In this document: positions 11,926 through 22,566 of the stretch, in pieces
How the letters are laid out: the number at the start of each line of letters is the position of its first letter
Position numbering within the stretch: the stretch's first letter is position 1
The notes under the pieces: model-generated
Told to the model about the DNA's origin: nothing
Seen by the model: the letters and a program-made list of their open reading frames with translations, nothing else
The model's database searches: none
Translations under genes and position numbers: made by a program
From: Erinaceus europaeus
Taxonomy: Eukaryota; Chordata; Mammalia; Eulipotyphla; Erinaceidae
NCBI RefSeq assembly: GCF_950295315.1
Contig: NC_080166.1
Location: forward strand, 101,978,999 to 102,042,998
DNA length: 64,000 nucleotides
Direction of reading: 5' to 3'

Positions 11926-12225
11926 CTTGGCAATTTTGTTCTTCTCAACACCATCCATATGTATATAGTCTGTTACTTTCTCCATAGTCTATCACCACAT
12001 TTTACAATTCTTAGAGTTGTGTAAATTTTCACATATGTTGAAATATGTCTTTATTACTATGATGTTCCATTGGTCTAATACTATAGAGAAATAAAAATGT
12101 TATGAGAGTATGGACTTATAACTTTTTAACTCTTTTTACTAGTGATTTAATAATGATTAACAAGATTGTAAGCTAACAGGGCTACGGCTATAATCCCATA
12201 GATTTTCCACATTGAAAGTCCTCAT
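11926..12225. other. Unique non-coding DNA
   Basis: Nothing recognised. Confidence 0.45.
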
Positions 12226-12530
12226 AAGAATATTTGTACTGCGTAGTCCAGGAGGTAGTGCAATGATAAAGCTTTGGACTCTCAAGAATGAGGTCCTGAG
12301 TTCGATCCCCGGCAGCACATGTTCCAGAGTGATGTCTGGTTCTCTCTCTCTCCTCCTGTCTTTCTCATAAATAAACAAAATCTTTAATAATAATAATAAT
12401 AAAGTTTATTTAAAAAAGAATATTTGTACCACACATGTACCAAAGTGATGTCTGGTTCTTTCTCTCTCCTCCTATCTTCCTCATTAATAAATAAATAAAA
12501 TCTTTAAAAAGAAAAAAAGAATATTTGTAC
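12226..12530 (+). repeat. Two group C SINEs sharing one target duplicated three times
   Basis: A 14-bp sequence AAGAATATTTGTAC occurs at 12226-12239, 12416-12429 and 12517-12530. Between the first two lies a complete group C SINE (12240-12415) with a good box B (GAGTTCGATCCCC). Between the second and third lies a 5'-truncated group C SINE (12430-12516) that starts near CACATGTACCA. Each is flanked by what look like the same target-site duplications. Confidence 0.92.
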
Positions 12531-13073
12531 CTTTGAATTTCTACCTGTCCTGAAGCTTTTAGCTTTGAGATAATTGAGATCTGAAGGAGCATTACTCCAA
12601 ATTGAATCACAAATACTGGCATGAACTCAGCACTGTTTTCAAACTACTTAAAAGAAGAGTTCACAGAAAATCTATCCGGAACAAAATCTTTGGAGATAAT
12701 ATATGCAGTGCATAAAGAAATATAATGTGTAAATGGAAGTGAAGAAGGGCTAAGCTAGGTAGCTACAAGCTGATGAAAGTTTGGGGTGGGATAACTGGGG
12801 AGCTCAGAATTTACTATGTTGAAAAGTATAAAATCTATCTGATCTTGTAATTTCATCATGAAACTCACTAACTGCCTACCAAAATGACTAGAAGAAAAAC
12901 CCCAATAAGTGAGTGTCCACATGATGCAGACCTGGGCTAAGAGAAAACAGTATTACAGGGAGGTCATGAGATTCCACCTGGACTCTCCTTCCTATTCACT
13001 CATGAGCAAGGTCATTATTTAGGAATGAACAGAAAGCAGGGACTGTGTTTCTTTGGTTATTTATAAAAACTCA
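12531..13073. other. Unique non-coding DNA
   Basis: No repeat or coding signal recognised. Confidence 0.5.
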
Positions 13074-13365
13074 GGGAAGTCGAGTGGTGGAGCAGCGGGT
13101 TAAGTGCACGTGGTGCAAAGCACAAGGACTGGCGTAAGGATCCCAGTTCAAGCCCCCGGCTCCCCACCTGCAGGGAAGTTGCTTCACAAGCAGTGAAGCA
13201 GGTCTGCAGGTGTCTATCTTTCTCTCCCCCTTTCAGTCTTCCCCTCCTCTCTCCATTTCTCTCTGTCCTATCCAACAACAATGGCATAAATAACCACAAC
13301 AATGTTAAGCAACAAGGGCAACAAAAGGGAAAATAAATAAACAGTTAAAAATTATAAAAAAATAA
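13074..13365 (+). repeat. SINE, group A, near full length
   Basis: GGAAGTCGAGTGGTGGAGCA head, CAGTTCAAGCCCCCGG box B region, CTCTGTCCTATCCAACAACA and AGCAACAAGGGCAACAAAAG tail. Confidence 0.9.
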
Positions 13366-13436
13366 AACTCAGTAGGGAGAATAGAATAAGGGTAAAACAC
13401 AAACAAATGAAGGCATTACTCAGAAAGCAGGTGAGG

Positions 13437-15098
13437 CTTTTTTTCTTTTTCCCTGAGCCTGAAATCTGATATGCAGGTGGATCCAAATTATTGTCTGGGG
13501 AGATGATGTCATGGCTGGAAAAGGGACAGAAAGCTAGATCAGGGAAGAGAGTGGCTCCCTAATATGGGAAAGGGGTAAAAATATTGTTGACTGTAAACCT
13601 CATCAATCTGATGTGACCTGGGGCCCATATTCAGCTTAGGAGCCTATGTGACCTCTGCATCCCTCTAGATCTGACCTCACATTCTGTTGTCATGAGTAGG
13701 AACATCCCAAACTGCCTCAATATCAACCAATCTTCCTCAGGTGTAGTATAGAGTATATTGTCCATCCTACCTTCAGAGGATGGAACATTCTCTAACGTTG
13801 ATGATCCAAGTTGAGGGCAAGGTCCTATAGGGGCCACAAAGGTGTCATTTTTTGTTGTTCCTGATAGAGATGACATGTAAAAATGGAGAGAGGGATTTAT
13901 TTGAGGTATAGACCCATCCTGTCTGTTTGGGAATCTCAGGACTCCCCAACTAGGGCCCCAGCTGATGGGGTGGCCTGATAGTGACTAAAGAGTCATCATT
14001 AGAGTATGCCAGTCTCTTATCCTTATTCAGCTTTTGCAGTCCTTGCTTTGCTAAGGTTAGCTTTGGAGTGAGTGAGAGAACTGTAATAGGAAGAAGGTGA
14101 AGAGAGTATCTAAGTTTAATTGGATACTATTTCATTAAGAATTTGATACTGACTCACTACAGACTATTGTATACTTTTGTTTTCAGGTATGTATTTTGCC
14201 TTAGTTTATGGGTATGTGTGAACATATGCTCTATCTCATGGGACCTGATCTATATCTAGGTTTTGGGACTTTGTTAGAAAGTGAACCTCCTGGAATGAAA
14301 TTAGAGACTACTATGAAAGGAAAGGTCTCATCTGAGTAATGAAGCTGAAGGGTTGTCATTCCACACCTGAAGTCTCTGGACACAGTCAGAAGTGAAGCAT
14401 GCTGAGGTGGTACTCGTTGCATTGATTAGGTTTGGTTTAGCGGATGCAATATTATTTGGTCTGAATTGATAGAAGCATGTAGGAAAGTATGCTCCACCTT
14501 AAGGTTCCAGGATTGGGGAAAATATAGGCTTTATTGTGGAAATATGAGGTTCTTGCTGTCTTAAGTTCAAGAAGACAACAGATAGTTATTGTTATAATCA
14601 CACTGTTTGGTAATTGAGTAACTTGGAAAAATCAGTTTGTTAGGATTTGCTGTATCATATCCAACATCACCATAACTTATGTCCTTTGACATTATTTGTA
14701 TATAGCTATGCCACCAGTTGCTTTTGTTCTCCCTGGTCTAGGCTTTTGACAGTGTCAACACATCAGAGACTCAGCTTATGTATTAAAAAGACTCAGTTTG
14801 TGCTTTAAAAAGTTTGAGACATACATTCAACGTTTCCCCTGTCATATTAATTAAATAGTTACTTACATGACTACAAATTAATAGGAGTGTACATAAACAC
14901 CATTCCCACCAACAAAAGACTGTGTCCCACCCCCCCACCCCTGGAAGTTAATTATCCACCCTCACCTTCACCCCAGGATTCTGACTTTGGTGCCCTACTC
15001 CATATTTAGTCAAATCCTGCTTTTAGTTTCCCTTTCTGTTCTTCCTTCTCAACTTCTGTTGATGAGTGGAATTATCCCATACTCATCTTTATCTAGTC
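13437..15098 (-). mobile_element. L1 3' end (ORF2 tail plus long 3'UTR), reverse oriented
   Basis: Reading the minus strand, it starts at the ORF2 3' end (the CATCAACAGAAG-type region at about 15060-15090), then passes through the 3'UTR segment that matches 43500-44330, and continues into the longer older-type module seen at 9120-9660. It ends at an A-rich run (TTTTTTTCTTTTTCCC at 13438-13453). It is interrupted near 15098 by a plus-strand L1 tail; its next part resumes at 16108. No functional ORF2 remains. Confidence 0.8.
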
Positions 15099-16107
15099 AT
15101 ATAAATCACTATTTAATTAATATGAGATAGGGAAAAAATGATTGTATGTCTAACAAAGGGACTTTTCAAAGTTAACCCAATTACCAAATAATGTGATGAT
15201 AACAGTAACTATCCATTGTCTTCTTGAACCCTAAGACAGCAGGAACCTCAATTTTCCACTACAGAGCCTAAACTTCCCCCAGTCCTGGGACCCTAGGGTA
15301 GGGCCCACCTTCCCATATGCTTCTCCCAATTCTTATCAAATAATATTGTATCCGCTGATTGCAACCTAATCAATGCAATGAGTGCCACCCCAGCATGCTT
15401 CACCTCAGACTGTGTCCAGAGACATCAGGTGTGGAATGATAACCCTTCAGCTTCATCACTCGGGTGAGACCTTTCCTTTCATAGTATTCTCTAATTCCAT
15501 CCCAGGTGGTTCACTTCCTAACAAAGTCCCAAAACCTAGATATAGACCAGTTCCATGAGATAGAACATATGTTCACAGGTATCCATAAACTAGGGCAAAT
15601 ATATACCTGAAAGCAGTAGTACACTAGAGTTTGCAGTGAGTACCCCCCAACACTTCATCTCCACTATTCCAAGCTTTGGGTCCATGATTCTTCAATGATA
15701 CGTTTGGCTTTGTATGTTAACTCTCTTTTCAGTCACCAGGTTCCAGATGCCATCAGGATGCCGGCCAGGCTTCCCTGGACTGAAGACCCCACCAATATGT
15801 CCTGGAGCTCAGCTTCACCAGAGACTCACCCTACTAGGGAAAGAGAGAGGCAGACTGGGAGTATGGATCGACCAGTCAATGTCCATGTTCAGCGGGGAAG
15901 CAATTACAGAAGCCAGACCTCCTACCTTCTGCAACCCACAATGACCCTGGGTCCATACTCCCAGAGGGATAGAGAATAGGAAAGCTATTGGGGAGGCGAT
16001 GGGATATGGAGATTGGGTGGCGGGAATTGTGTGGAGTTGTACCCCCCATCCTGTGATTTTGTTAATGTCTCCTTTCTTAAATAAATAAATTAATTTAAAA
16101 AAAAGAT
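15099..16107 (+). mobile_element. L1 3'UTR (5'-truncated), inserted into a reverse L1
   Basis: Begins in the 3'UTR (TCATATAAATCAC, TTAATTAATATGAGATAGGG) and runs to GTGGAGTTGTACCCCCCATC and an AAATAAATAAATTAATTT tail, co-linear with 29915-31064 of the long plus-strand L1. The 500-700 bp at its left is the inverted complement of the reverse L1 immediately to the left. Confidence 0.88.
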
Positions 16108-16145
16108 AATTCCTTCTAGCTCCATCCAAGATGGGTCAGAGAACA
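16108..16145 (-). mobile_element. Short remainder of the reverse L1 ORF2 end
   Basis: CCTTCTAGCTCCATCCAAGA followed by TGGGTCAG matches the ORF2 3' region at 44461-44490 and continues the reverse L1 broken at 15098. About 20 bp between the two halves are missing. Confidence 0.75.
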
Positions 16146-16690
16146 CTAATAGCTACAGGCCCTTTGGGATATAACTAAAATATACCTGCTAGCTATCTAC
16201 AAAATTTAGGACTCCTCAACACTTCATCTGTACTAGTCCAGCCTTTAGGTCCATGATTGTTCAACAATTTGTTTGGCTTTGTATGTTATCTATCTTTTCA
16301 GTCTCACCAGGTGCCAGATGCTAGTATGATGCCGACCAGAATTCACTGGACAGATGACCTCACCAATGTGTCCTGGAGATCTGCTTTGCCAGAGCCCCAC
16401 CCTACTAGGGAAAGAGAGAGGCAGGCTGGGAGTATGGACCGACCAGTCAACACTCATGTTCAGCGGGGAAGCAATTACAGAAGCCAGACCTTCCACCTTC
16501 TGCAACCCACAATGACCTTGGGTCCATACTCCCAGAGGGATAAAGAATAGGAAAGCTAACAGGGGAGGGGATGGGATACAGAGATCTGGTGGTGGGAATT
16601 GTGTGGAGTTGTACCCCTCTTATCCTATCTTATCCTATGATTTTGTTTAAGCCTCCTTTTAAAAATAAATAAAAAAAATAAAGTAAAATC
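16146..16690 (+). mobile_element. L1 3'UTR fragment, second direct copy
   Basis: Starts at the ACAGGCCCTTTGGGATATAA segment, includes GGTCCATGATTGTTCAACAA, the GTCCATACTCCCAGAGGG block and the AATTGTGTGGAGTTGTACCC 3' terminus with an A-rich tail. Similar to, but clearly diverged from, the copy just upstream. Confidence 0.88.
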
Positions 16691-16872
16691 AAAAAAGAAA
16701 GCAGGTGGGTTGCACTTGAGAGATCACAGGGTAGCTCACCATGACAATAACCCAGGAGGTTCCCAGGTCCTCCTATGCATAACATAGGAGTTATGATGGC
16801 ACTGATGGAAGCTCTGGTGCTGTGCTCTTTTTTCTGGTTTTATCTGAATAATAAAAAAAAAAACCTCACATC
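16691..16872 (+). repeat. Degenerate SINE, uncertain group
   Basis: GGGTAGCTCACCATGACAAT, then AACCCAGGAGGTTCCCAGGT and GGAAGCTCTGGTGCTGTGCT resemble a tRNA-SINE head with a diverged tail ending in a run of 11 A. Confidence 0.45.
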
Positions 16873-17162
16873 ATCAGAGTGAGAATGATGCAATAATACA
16901 TGTGTGAGCCCTGGGGTCAAAATAAAGAGCAGGACAGTTACACACTGGCCTGCTACTAAAGTCAAAAGAGAGGGAAGCAGGGCAAGCAGCTACAAACTCC
17001 AGACCAGAGAGGGAGTTTGGGAGAGGCTGAGGATGAAGTCATAGGAAGTCTGAGGCCTAAGACTTTGGGGTAAGGAGGTCAATGAAATTAGGCTGTTCAG
17101 ATTTAGGAGAGACTCAAAATATTGGGGGTATTTTCTTCGGCATTAAAAAAAGTTAAGGTTGT

Positions 17163-17282
17163 TGTGGGGGACATAGCATAGTGGTTATATAAAGAGACTC
17201 TCATGCCTGAGGATTTGAAGTCCCAGGTTCATTCCCTTGTACAAACATAAACCAGAGTTGAGCAGTGATCCAGTAAACAATA
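17163..17282 (+). repeat. SINE, group D
   Basis: GGGGGACATAGCATAGTGGT, TCTCATGCCTGAGGATTTGA, AGTCCCAGGTTCATTCCC and AACCAGAGTTGAGCAGTGAT in order, followed by (AAT)n. Confidence 0.9.
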
Positions 17283-17283
17283 A

Positions 17284-17474
17284 TAATAATAATAAGTTAA
17301 GGTCTTAAAGAATTACATATAATCTTCACTTAAAATTCTCTTTCAAAGGACTACATTAGCCAAATTTAATTTACATATGTATACCCAGGAAAGGTTACTG
17401 ATAAATCATGATCAAAGAAGAGAAACAAAATTACTTATTCAAATTAAGATTGTTAACAAAAGGATAGATGTGTT
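17284..17474. repeat. Duplicated unique segment, copy 1
   Basis: Matches 19082-19274 at roughly 90% or more. Both copies start in an (AAT)n run and end AAAGGATAGATGTGTT. The core TCAAAGGACTACATTAG and ATACCCAGGAAAGGTTACTG is shared. Confidence 0.9.
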
Positions 17475-18325
17475 CCCTGACAATAAGGGCTATCACCATT
17501 AAAAGAAGAAAAAGGAGATAATGAAATATCATTCTTCAAAACTGTTATGGTAGTTCATAAAATAAAGAGGATGCAGTCTTAAAATTGTTTGTTTAATGAA
17601 AATAACTTACTCTAAAGTTGATTTTCTTAAAATATTGATTCTCATGTTTGAAATCCTCTTGAGGAATTAGTAGATAACTTATAAATTGAATAGTCTTTAC
17701 CCTCTATGGAGAATACTCTGATCAAAAATTATCAGGCTTGTACTTTTGTATGAAAACTCTGGATCAACTATGCATTAAGACTTAATGAAGACAGAAAAAA
17801 TGGTTTAATATCCCAAAATATTAGGCTACAATATTTAATTTTTATGGTTGAATTTGCAGTGTAGATTATAACACAACTAGCAGGTGGAAAAAAACACTAA
17901 TACAATAAAAGCCATGGGGCTAAAGTAGCATTTGAAAATGAGAGGTGTGAGAATTTTCTTTCTGACTTGAAACCAGAGTGAAGCTTGATGCAAATCAAAG
18001 TTGCTTTTTTTTTCCTCCTTACTTTCAACATGTTCTCAGTTTCTTCTTGAAATTAAAATAAAGTTAAAACTATTTAATATAACAATGCTGAAGGTATAGT
18101 GTGTGTATCTCAACTGTCTTTTGTATCTATTTAATAGATCTCTAAATTATCTCTCTCTTATTATACATTATAGTTGTGTTTGAAAATTACTTCTATAAGC
18201 ATATACATCTACCCTGGCAGATAATTTCCCTGAGGTATGAAAACATAATGTCTGCTATTCCAAGAATTATAAAGGAAGGTAAAAAAGAAAACATGGTTAG
18301 GCAGGTAGGGAAAAGTTTCCCAAGT
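17475..18325. other. Unique non-coding DNA between duplicate copies
   Basis: No repeat family or gene recognised. Confidence 0.5.
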
Positions 18326-19050
18326 TATATCTAAAAATATTACCTGGTCAAGCTACTCTCTTCCCTGATCCAGCTTTCTGTTCCTTTCTCAGCCATGACA
18401 TTATCTCCCCAGACAATAACGTGGATCCAGCTGCATATCAGATTTCAGAAAAAAAAAAAAAAAAAAAAACACTACTATAGCCATAGGCCCTTTGGAATAT
18501 AACTAAAATATGCCTACTAGCGATCTACAAAATGGAAGACCCCCCCCCCCCCCAACCACCAACTCTTCATCTGCACTATTCCAACATTTAGGTTCATGAT
18601 TGTTCAACAATTTGTTTGGCTTTGTAATTTTGTTTGCCTTTTTTTTTTTTTTTTTTTTTGTTAACTATCTTTTCAGCCACCAGGTTCCAGATGCTAGCAT
18701 AATGCCAACCAGACTTCCCTGGATAGAGGACTCCACCAATATGTCCTGGAGCTCTGCTTCCCCAGAGCCCCACCCTACTAGGGAAAGAGAGAGGCAGGTT
18801 AGGAGTATGGATCGACCAGTCAACACCAATGTTCAGTGGGGATGCAATTACAGAAGCCAGACCTTCCACCTTCTGCATCTCACAGTGACCTTGGGTCCAT
18901 ACTTCCAGAGGGTTAAAGAATAGGAAAGCTATCAGGGGAGGGGATAGATACAGAGTTCTAGTGGTGGGAACTGTGTGAAGTTGTACCCCTCTTATCCTAT
19001 GGTTTTGTCAATGTTTCCTTTTAAAAAATAAAATCAAAAAAACAAACTAA
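18326..19050 (+). mobile_element. L1 3'UTR fragment with internal poly-A and poly-C runs
   Basis: Starts with the AGCTACTCTCTTCCCTGATC module, has an internal A-run at 18450-18469, a C-run at 18541-18554, a T-run at 18639-18659, then the shared L1 3' end to GTGAAGTTGTACCCCTCTTA and an AAAATAAAATC tail. Confidence 0.85.
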
Positions 19051-19081
19051 CAAAAACCATAGGCCTCTCAAGTATAAAAAA

Positions 19082-19274
19082 TAATAATAAATTAAGGTTT
19101 TAAAAAATTACATATAATCTATACTCAAAATGTTCTTTCAAAGGACTACATTAGTGAAATTTAATTTACATATGGATACCCAGGAAAGGTTACTGATAAA
19201 TCATGATCAAAGAAGAGAAACAAAATTACTTACTCAAAAAAAAAAAACATTATTAACAAAAGGATAGATGTGTT
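19082..19274. repeat. Duplicated unique segment, copy 2
   Basis: Direct-orientation partner of 17284-17474. It carries a longer A-run near 19237-19250 and sits directly after the L1 tail. Confidence 0.9.
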
Positions 19275-19329
19275 TAGATCTCTTCTGATAGGTGCTTTTG
19301 TTTCCCTTGGGTAAGTCCAGCCATATTCT

Positions 19330-19330
19330 C

Positions 19331-19383
<53 letters not shown>

Positions 19384-19419
19384 TCCCTCCCTCCCTTTCT
19401 TTCATTCTTTCTTTCTTTA
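19330..19419. repeat. (CTTT)n / (CTCC)n microsatellite
   Basis: About 12 CTTT units followed by imperfect CTCC and CTTT units. Confidence 0.95.
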
Positions 19420-20640
19420 TCAAGATTGCTTTTGCAATCCTAGGGACTTTTTAGTTCTAGATATATTTTTGTAACTTTTATTCTATTCTTTTAAAAAATA
19501 TATTTATTGACTCCAGGGTTATCGCTGGGACCGGGTGCCAGCACAATGATTCCATGGCTCCTGGAAGCTATTTTTCTTTCTTTCTTTTTCTTTTTTTTTA
19601 TTGGATAGGACAAAGAGGAATTGAGAGGCAAGAGAGCAAGAATGAGAGTGAGAGAGAGAGAGACATAGACATAGACAGAGAATGATTACAATGCTTGTGA
19701 AAGATACCCCCTACCCCTTCATCCTGTAGTTGGAGATCTGGGGTCTTGAGCCACGATCCTTGTGAGGGTCCTTGCACTTTTTGAGCATAACCAGGTGTGC
19801 CACAGCCTGGCCCCTCCCCTGTTCTATTCCTTAAGTAACTTTGATGATACCTTGATGAGAATGGCATTAAAACAAATTAAGTTGAACCATATATGTATAT
19901 GGTTCTGGGTAGAATAGTCACTTTGATGATGTTAATTTTCCCAATCCAAAAGCATGGAATATATTTCCATTTGTGTCTTCTTCATATTGAAGAAACTTAG
20001 AATTTTTGGTGTATAAGTCTTTCACTTAGGGAAAACCAAACACCCCACAAATATCTCAGTAGATGCAAAGAAAGATTCAACACCTTTTCATGATTATGAC
20101 TCTAAAATAAATGGGAATAAATGAGACAATGCTCAAATTAGTGAAGTCTACATACAACAAACCTACAGCCATCATTATAATGGTGAGAAGTTGAAAGCTT
20201 TCCCTTTCTGGTCAGATACAAGGCAGGGCTGTCCACTATCACCATTACTATTCAACATAGTATTAAAAGTCCTAGTCATAGCAATTAAGTAAGAGACAAG
20301 AATCAAAGGGATTCAAACTGGAAAAGAAGTTAAGCCCTCACTATTATCAGATGATACTGTTATATATATTATACCTAAAGAGTCCAGTAGAAAACTTCTA
20401 GAAATCAGTATCAATATTATATAGTGGCAGGTTACAAAATCAACATATAAGAATCAGTAGCATTCCTTTATGGAAAAACTGAACTAGAAAAAAATGCATC
20501 AAGAAGTCAATCGCCTTTAATATAGCAGTAAAAATAATAAAATTCTTATGAAAAAACTTTCTTTGATTGAATAATCATGCCACCTTGTAAAGCCAGAATT
20601 AGGTATTCTTTATACTAATCATATAATATCTGTTAAGAGC
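19420..20640. mobile_element. Old L1 ORF2 remnant with internal inversion, interrupted by a SINE
   Basis: 19420-19490 and 19816-20030 read as L1 ORF2 on the minus strand (CTTTGATGATGTTAATTTTC and CAATCCAAAAGCATGG match the region at 45770-45805). From about 20035 to 20600 the sequence is ORF2 on the plus strand, from the IDAEK-like region (ATAGATGCAAAG-type) through GGCAGGGCTGTCCACTATCA and the diverged FADD region (TCAGATGATACTG, near 20347). The two parts are adjoining ORF2 segments in opposite orientation. Many substitutions and stops show it is old. Confidence 0.75.
19490..19815 (-). repeat. SINE, group F, inside the old L1
   Basis: GACTCCAGGGTTATCGCTGG, ATTGGATAGGACAAAGAGGA and a terminal CACAGCCTGGCCCC identify a reverse copy carrying the 3' extension. 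The flanks are L1 ORF2 on both sides. Confidence 0.8.
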
Positions 20641-20762
20641 CTAGAGGCAGTGGGGACTGTCAGAAATAAATTATCCTGCATAAATTGTAAACATGGTTTA
20701 ATATATTAAGAATACTAAAGTATAAATAAGTTTATTATATAAAATGAAGTAACTTTTATGTT

Positions 20763-20972
20763 TCATTTATTTTTATTTTTTCTATTTTATTGGACAGAGA
20801 AAAATTAAGAGGTGAGGAGATGATGGGGAGAGGGAAAGATAGATACCTGCAGATCTGTTTTACATGACCCTTTTGAAGGTGGGGAGTAAGCAGGGACTTG
20901 AACATGGCCCTTCTGTATGGTGGTATGTGCACTTTACCTAATTCAGCTGGTGTGTCACTCTCCACCCCTCCT
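20763..20972 (-). repeat. SINE, group B
   Basis: TTTATTGGACAGAGAAAAAT, GATACCTGCAGATCTG and ACCTAATTCAGCTGGTGTGT mark the reversed tail, body and head. Confidence 0.8.
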
Positions 20973-20994
20973 GCACCTTTTTTCTTCTTTTGGT

Positions 20995-21735
20995 AGAGTT
21001 CTTTATATATATATATATGACAGGGATAAATTAATAGGGGAGGAGATGGGGGGGAGAGAGAGACCTCAGACCTGCTTCACTACTTGTGAAGCATCAGCCT
21101 GCAGGTGGGGGTGTGCAGTTCTTGCTCAGGTCCTTCTTCTTCTTCTAGCGTTTGCCCTTCTTCCATAGCCAGTCAACAGCGTCAGGTTGAGCCTGATGTA
21201 AAGTTTCGAGACCTCCTTTGAATCTGGAGAGGTGGCAGTCATTGACTATGTGGGTCATAGTCTGTCTGTAGCCACAGGGGCAGATCGGGTCGTCTCTGGC
21301 TCCCCAGCGATAGAACATAGTGGTGCACCAGCCATGGCCTGTTCGATAGCGATTGAGGAGGGCCCAATCATAACGTGCTAGGTCAAAGCCGGGTTGACGC
21401 TTGCAGGGGTCTGTGATGAGGTGTTTGTTCTTTACCTCAGCTGACTGCCAACTCTGTTTCCAGAGAAGTTCAGTGTAGGCATAGGGGACCAGATTGGGTG
21501 ACGAGACGTCAAGCGTTGGACAGGGTGGGCGAAGATATCCGCGTATATTGGCAGGTCCGGTCGAGCGTAGACGTGAGAAATGAACTTAGATGATGCCGCA
21601 TCCCGACGAATATCTGGCGGGGTGATGTTGCTAAGAACTGGCAGCCATGGAACTGGAGTGGAACGGATGGTTCCAGAAATTATCCTTGTGCTCAAAGTAC
21701 TATTAGAGCTTAACCTGGAGCACCACACCTGGCCC
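20995..21735 (-). repeat. SINE, group B, split by a Vingi insertion
   Basis: The body lies at 20995-21145 (GACCTGCTTCACTACTTGTG, GCCTGCAGGTGGGG, TGCTCAGGTCCTTC) and the head at about 21673-21735 (ATCCTTGTGCTC, GAGCTTAACCTGGAGCACCA, CACCTGGCCCC). The two halves are co-linear with intact group B copies, showing that the sequence between them was inserted afterwards. Confidence 0.8.
21146..21672 (-). mobile_element. Vingi (Ingi-related) non-LTR retrotransposon, 3' coding fragment
   Basis: On the minus strand the first part (21672 down to about 21450) encodes WLPVLSNITPPDIRR and a following helix-rich stretch. After one frameshift near 21440-21460 the second part (about 21450-21148) encodes LARYDWALLNRYRTGHGWC, then a cysteine/histidine knuckle with CPCGYRQTMTHIVNDC and GGLETLHQAQPDAVDWLWK, ending at a TAG near 21147-21149. 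This C-terminal signature is typical of Ingi/Vingi-type polymerases and unlike L1. The local CpG and GC content is well above its neighbours. The 3' end is followed by a short (GAA)n tail. It is 5'-truncated and cannot be active. That hedgehog genomes carry expanded Vingi elements is established; the assignment here is from memory of the family signature. Confidence 0.72.
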
Positions 21736-22566
21736 CCTGTAGAGCTGAATCTTTGCATATGTATGATTTCACTGCTCCCTGGACACTTTAATTTAGATAG
21801 AGAGAGAAAGCACAACACCATTTCAGTCTCAAAGGTCTAAGGATCAGTGATGATTACACTGTAAACTAATTTAGGGCTTTGTATCTGCTTTACAATAAAC
21901 TTTCAAACACTATTTTTTTCTTTTATAAAATGTCAACCACATACACAGAATGCAACAGTATTGTAAAATACTTAAAGTAATGCATTCACTTTACTTATGA
22001 CCATCTAAATTTAAGGATGCTAGTCCCAGTGATAAGATTTTAAATATATTAGGAAATAAACACACCTATAGAAATCAGTTAAAGAAGATGACTTTTGTCT
22101 GTTTGTTTCTGTAGGGCTCTAACTTTGGGTTTCTTCTCTTAGAAACCATCTGAAAAATAGAGAAGAAACTATATACAGACAGGCAGCTAAGAGGAAAAGA
22201 AAATTTTAGAAATCTAAAGTTTACTACTTCCTAGACAAATATGTTGGAAACCACAGTCATTACAACCATTGCAGTTCAGATAACAAGTAGAATGTATTTG
22301 TTATTGAGAATGCTTAAGAAAGAGACTAATCATGTAGTGATGCATTGGGAAATTTGACAAACTAAATTCTGTTGACTTCTCAAGGATGCTATTTCATGAA
22401 GAAATATAAACACAGATGTCTTAGAGTGAAAGAAAATTTTGTACCTACATTAATCCAAATGTTTGACTTACATTAATTCCTCATGTGTACATAAGAACAG
22501 TAAATTTACAACAAGGTCCAAATAAACTTGAGTAAGTTCGTTTAGAAGTGTAAAAAAAAAAATGCA
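21736..22566. other. Unique non-coding DNA
   Basis: No repeat family or gene recognised. Confidence 0.5.

Noticed and set aside
12240..12320. tRNA-like sequence with a good box B (possible tRNA gene)
   Set aside because: It continues into a SINE body and tail and has target duplications; the same head occurs in another copy. It is a SINE, not a tRNA gene.
15695..16129. Recurring frames at 15695, 16257, 18594, 30604, 37531 and 43066 that give similar peptides
   Set aside because: All sit in copies of the L1 3'UTR. Both strands are open in several copies and frames shift between copies, so shared descent of non-coding DNA explains the similarity.
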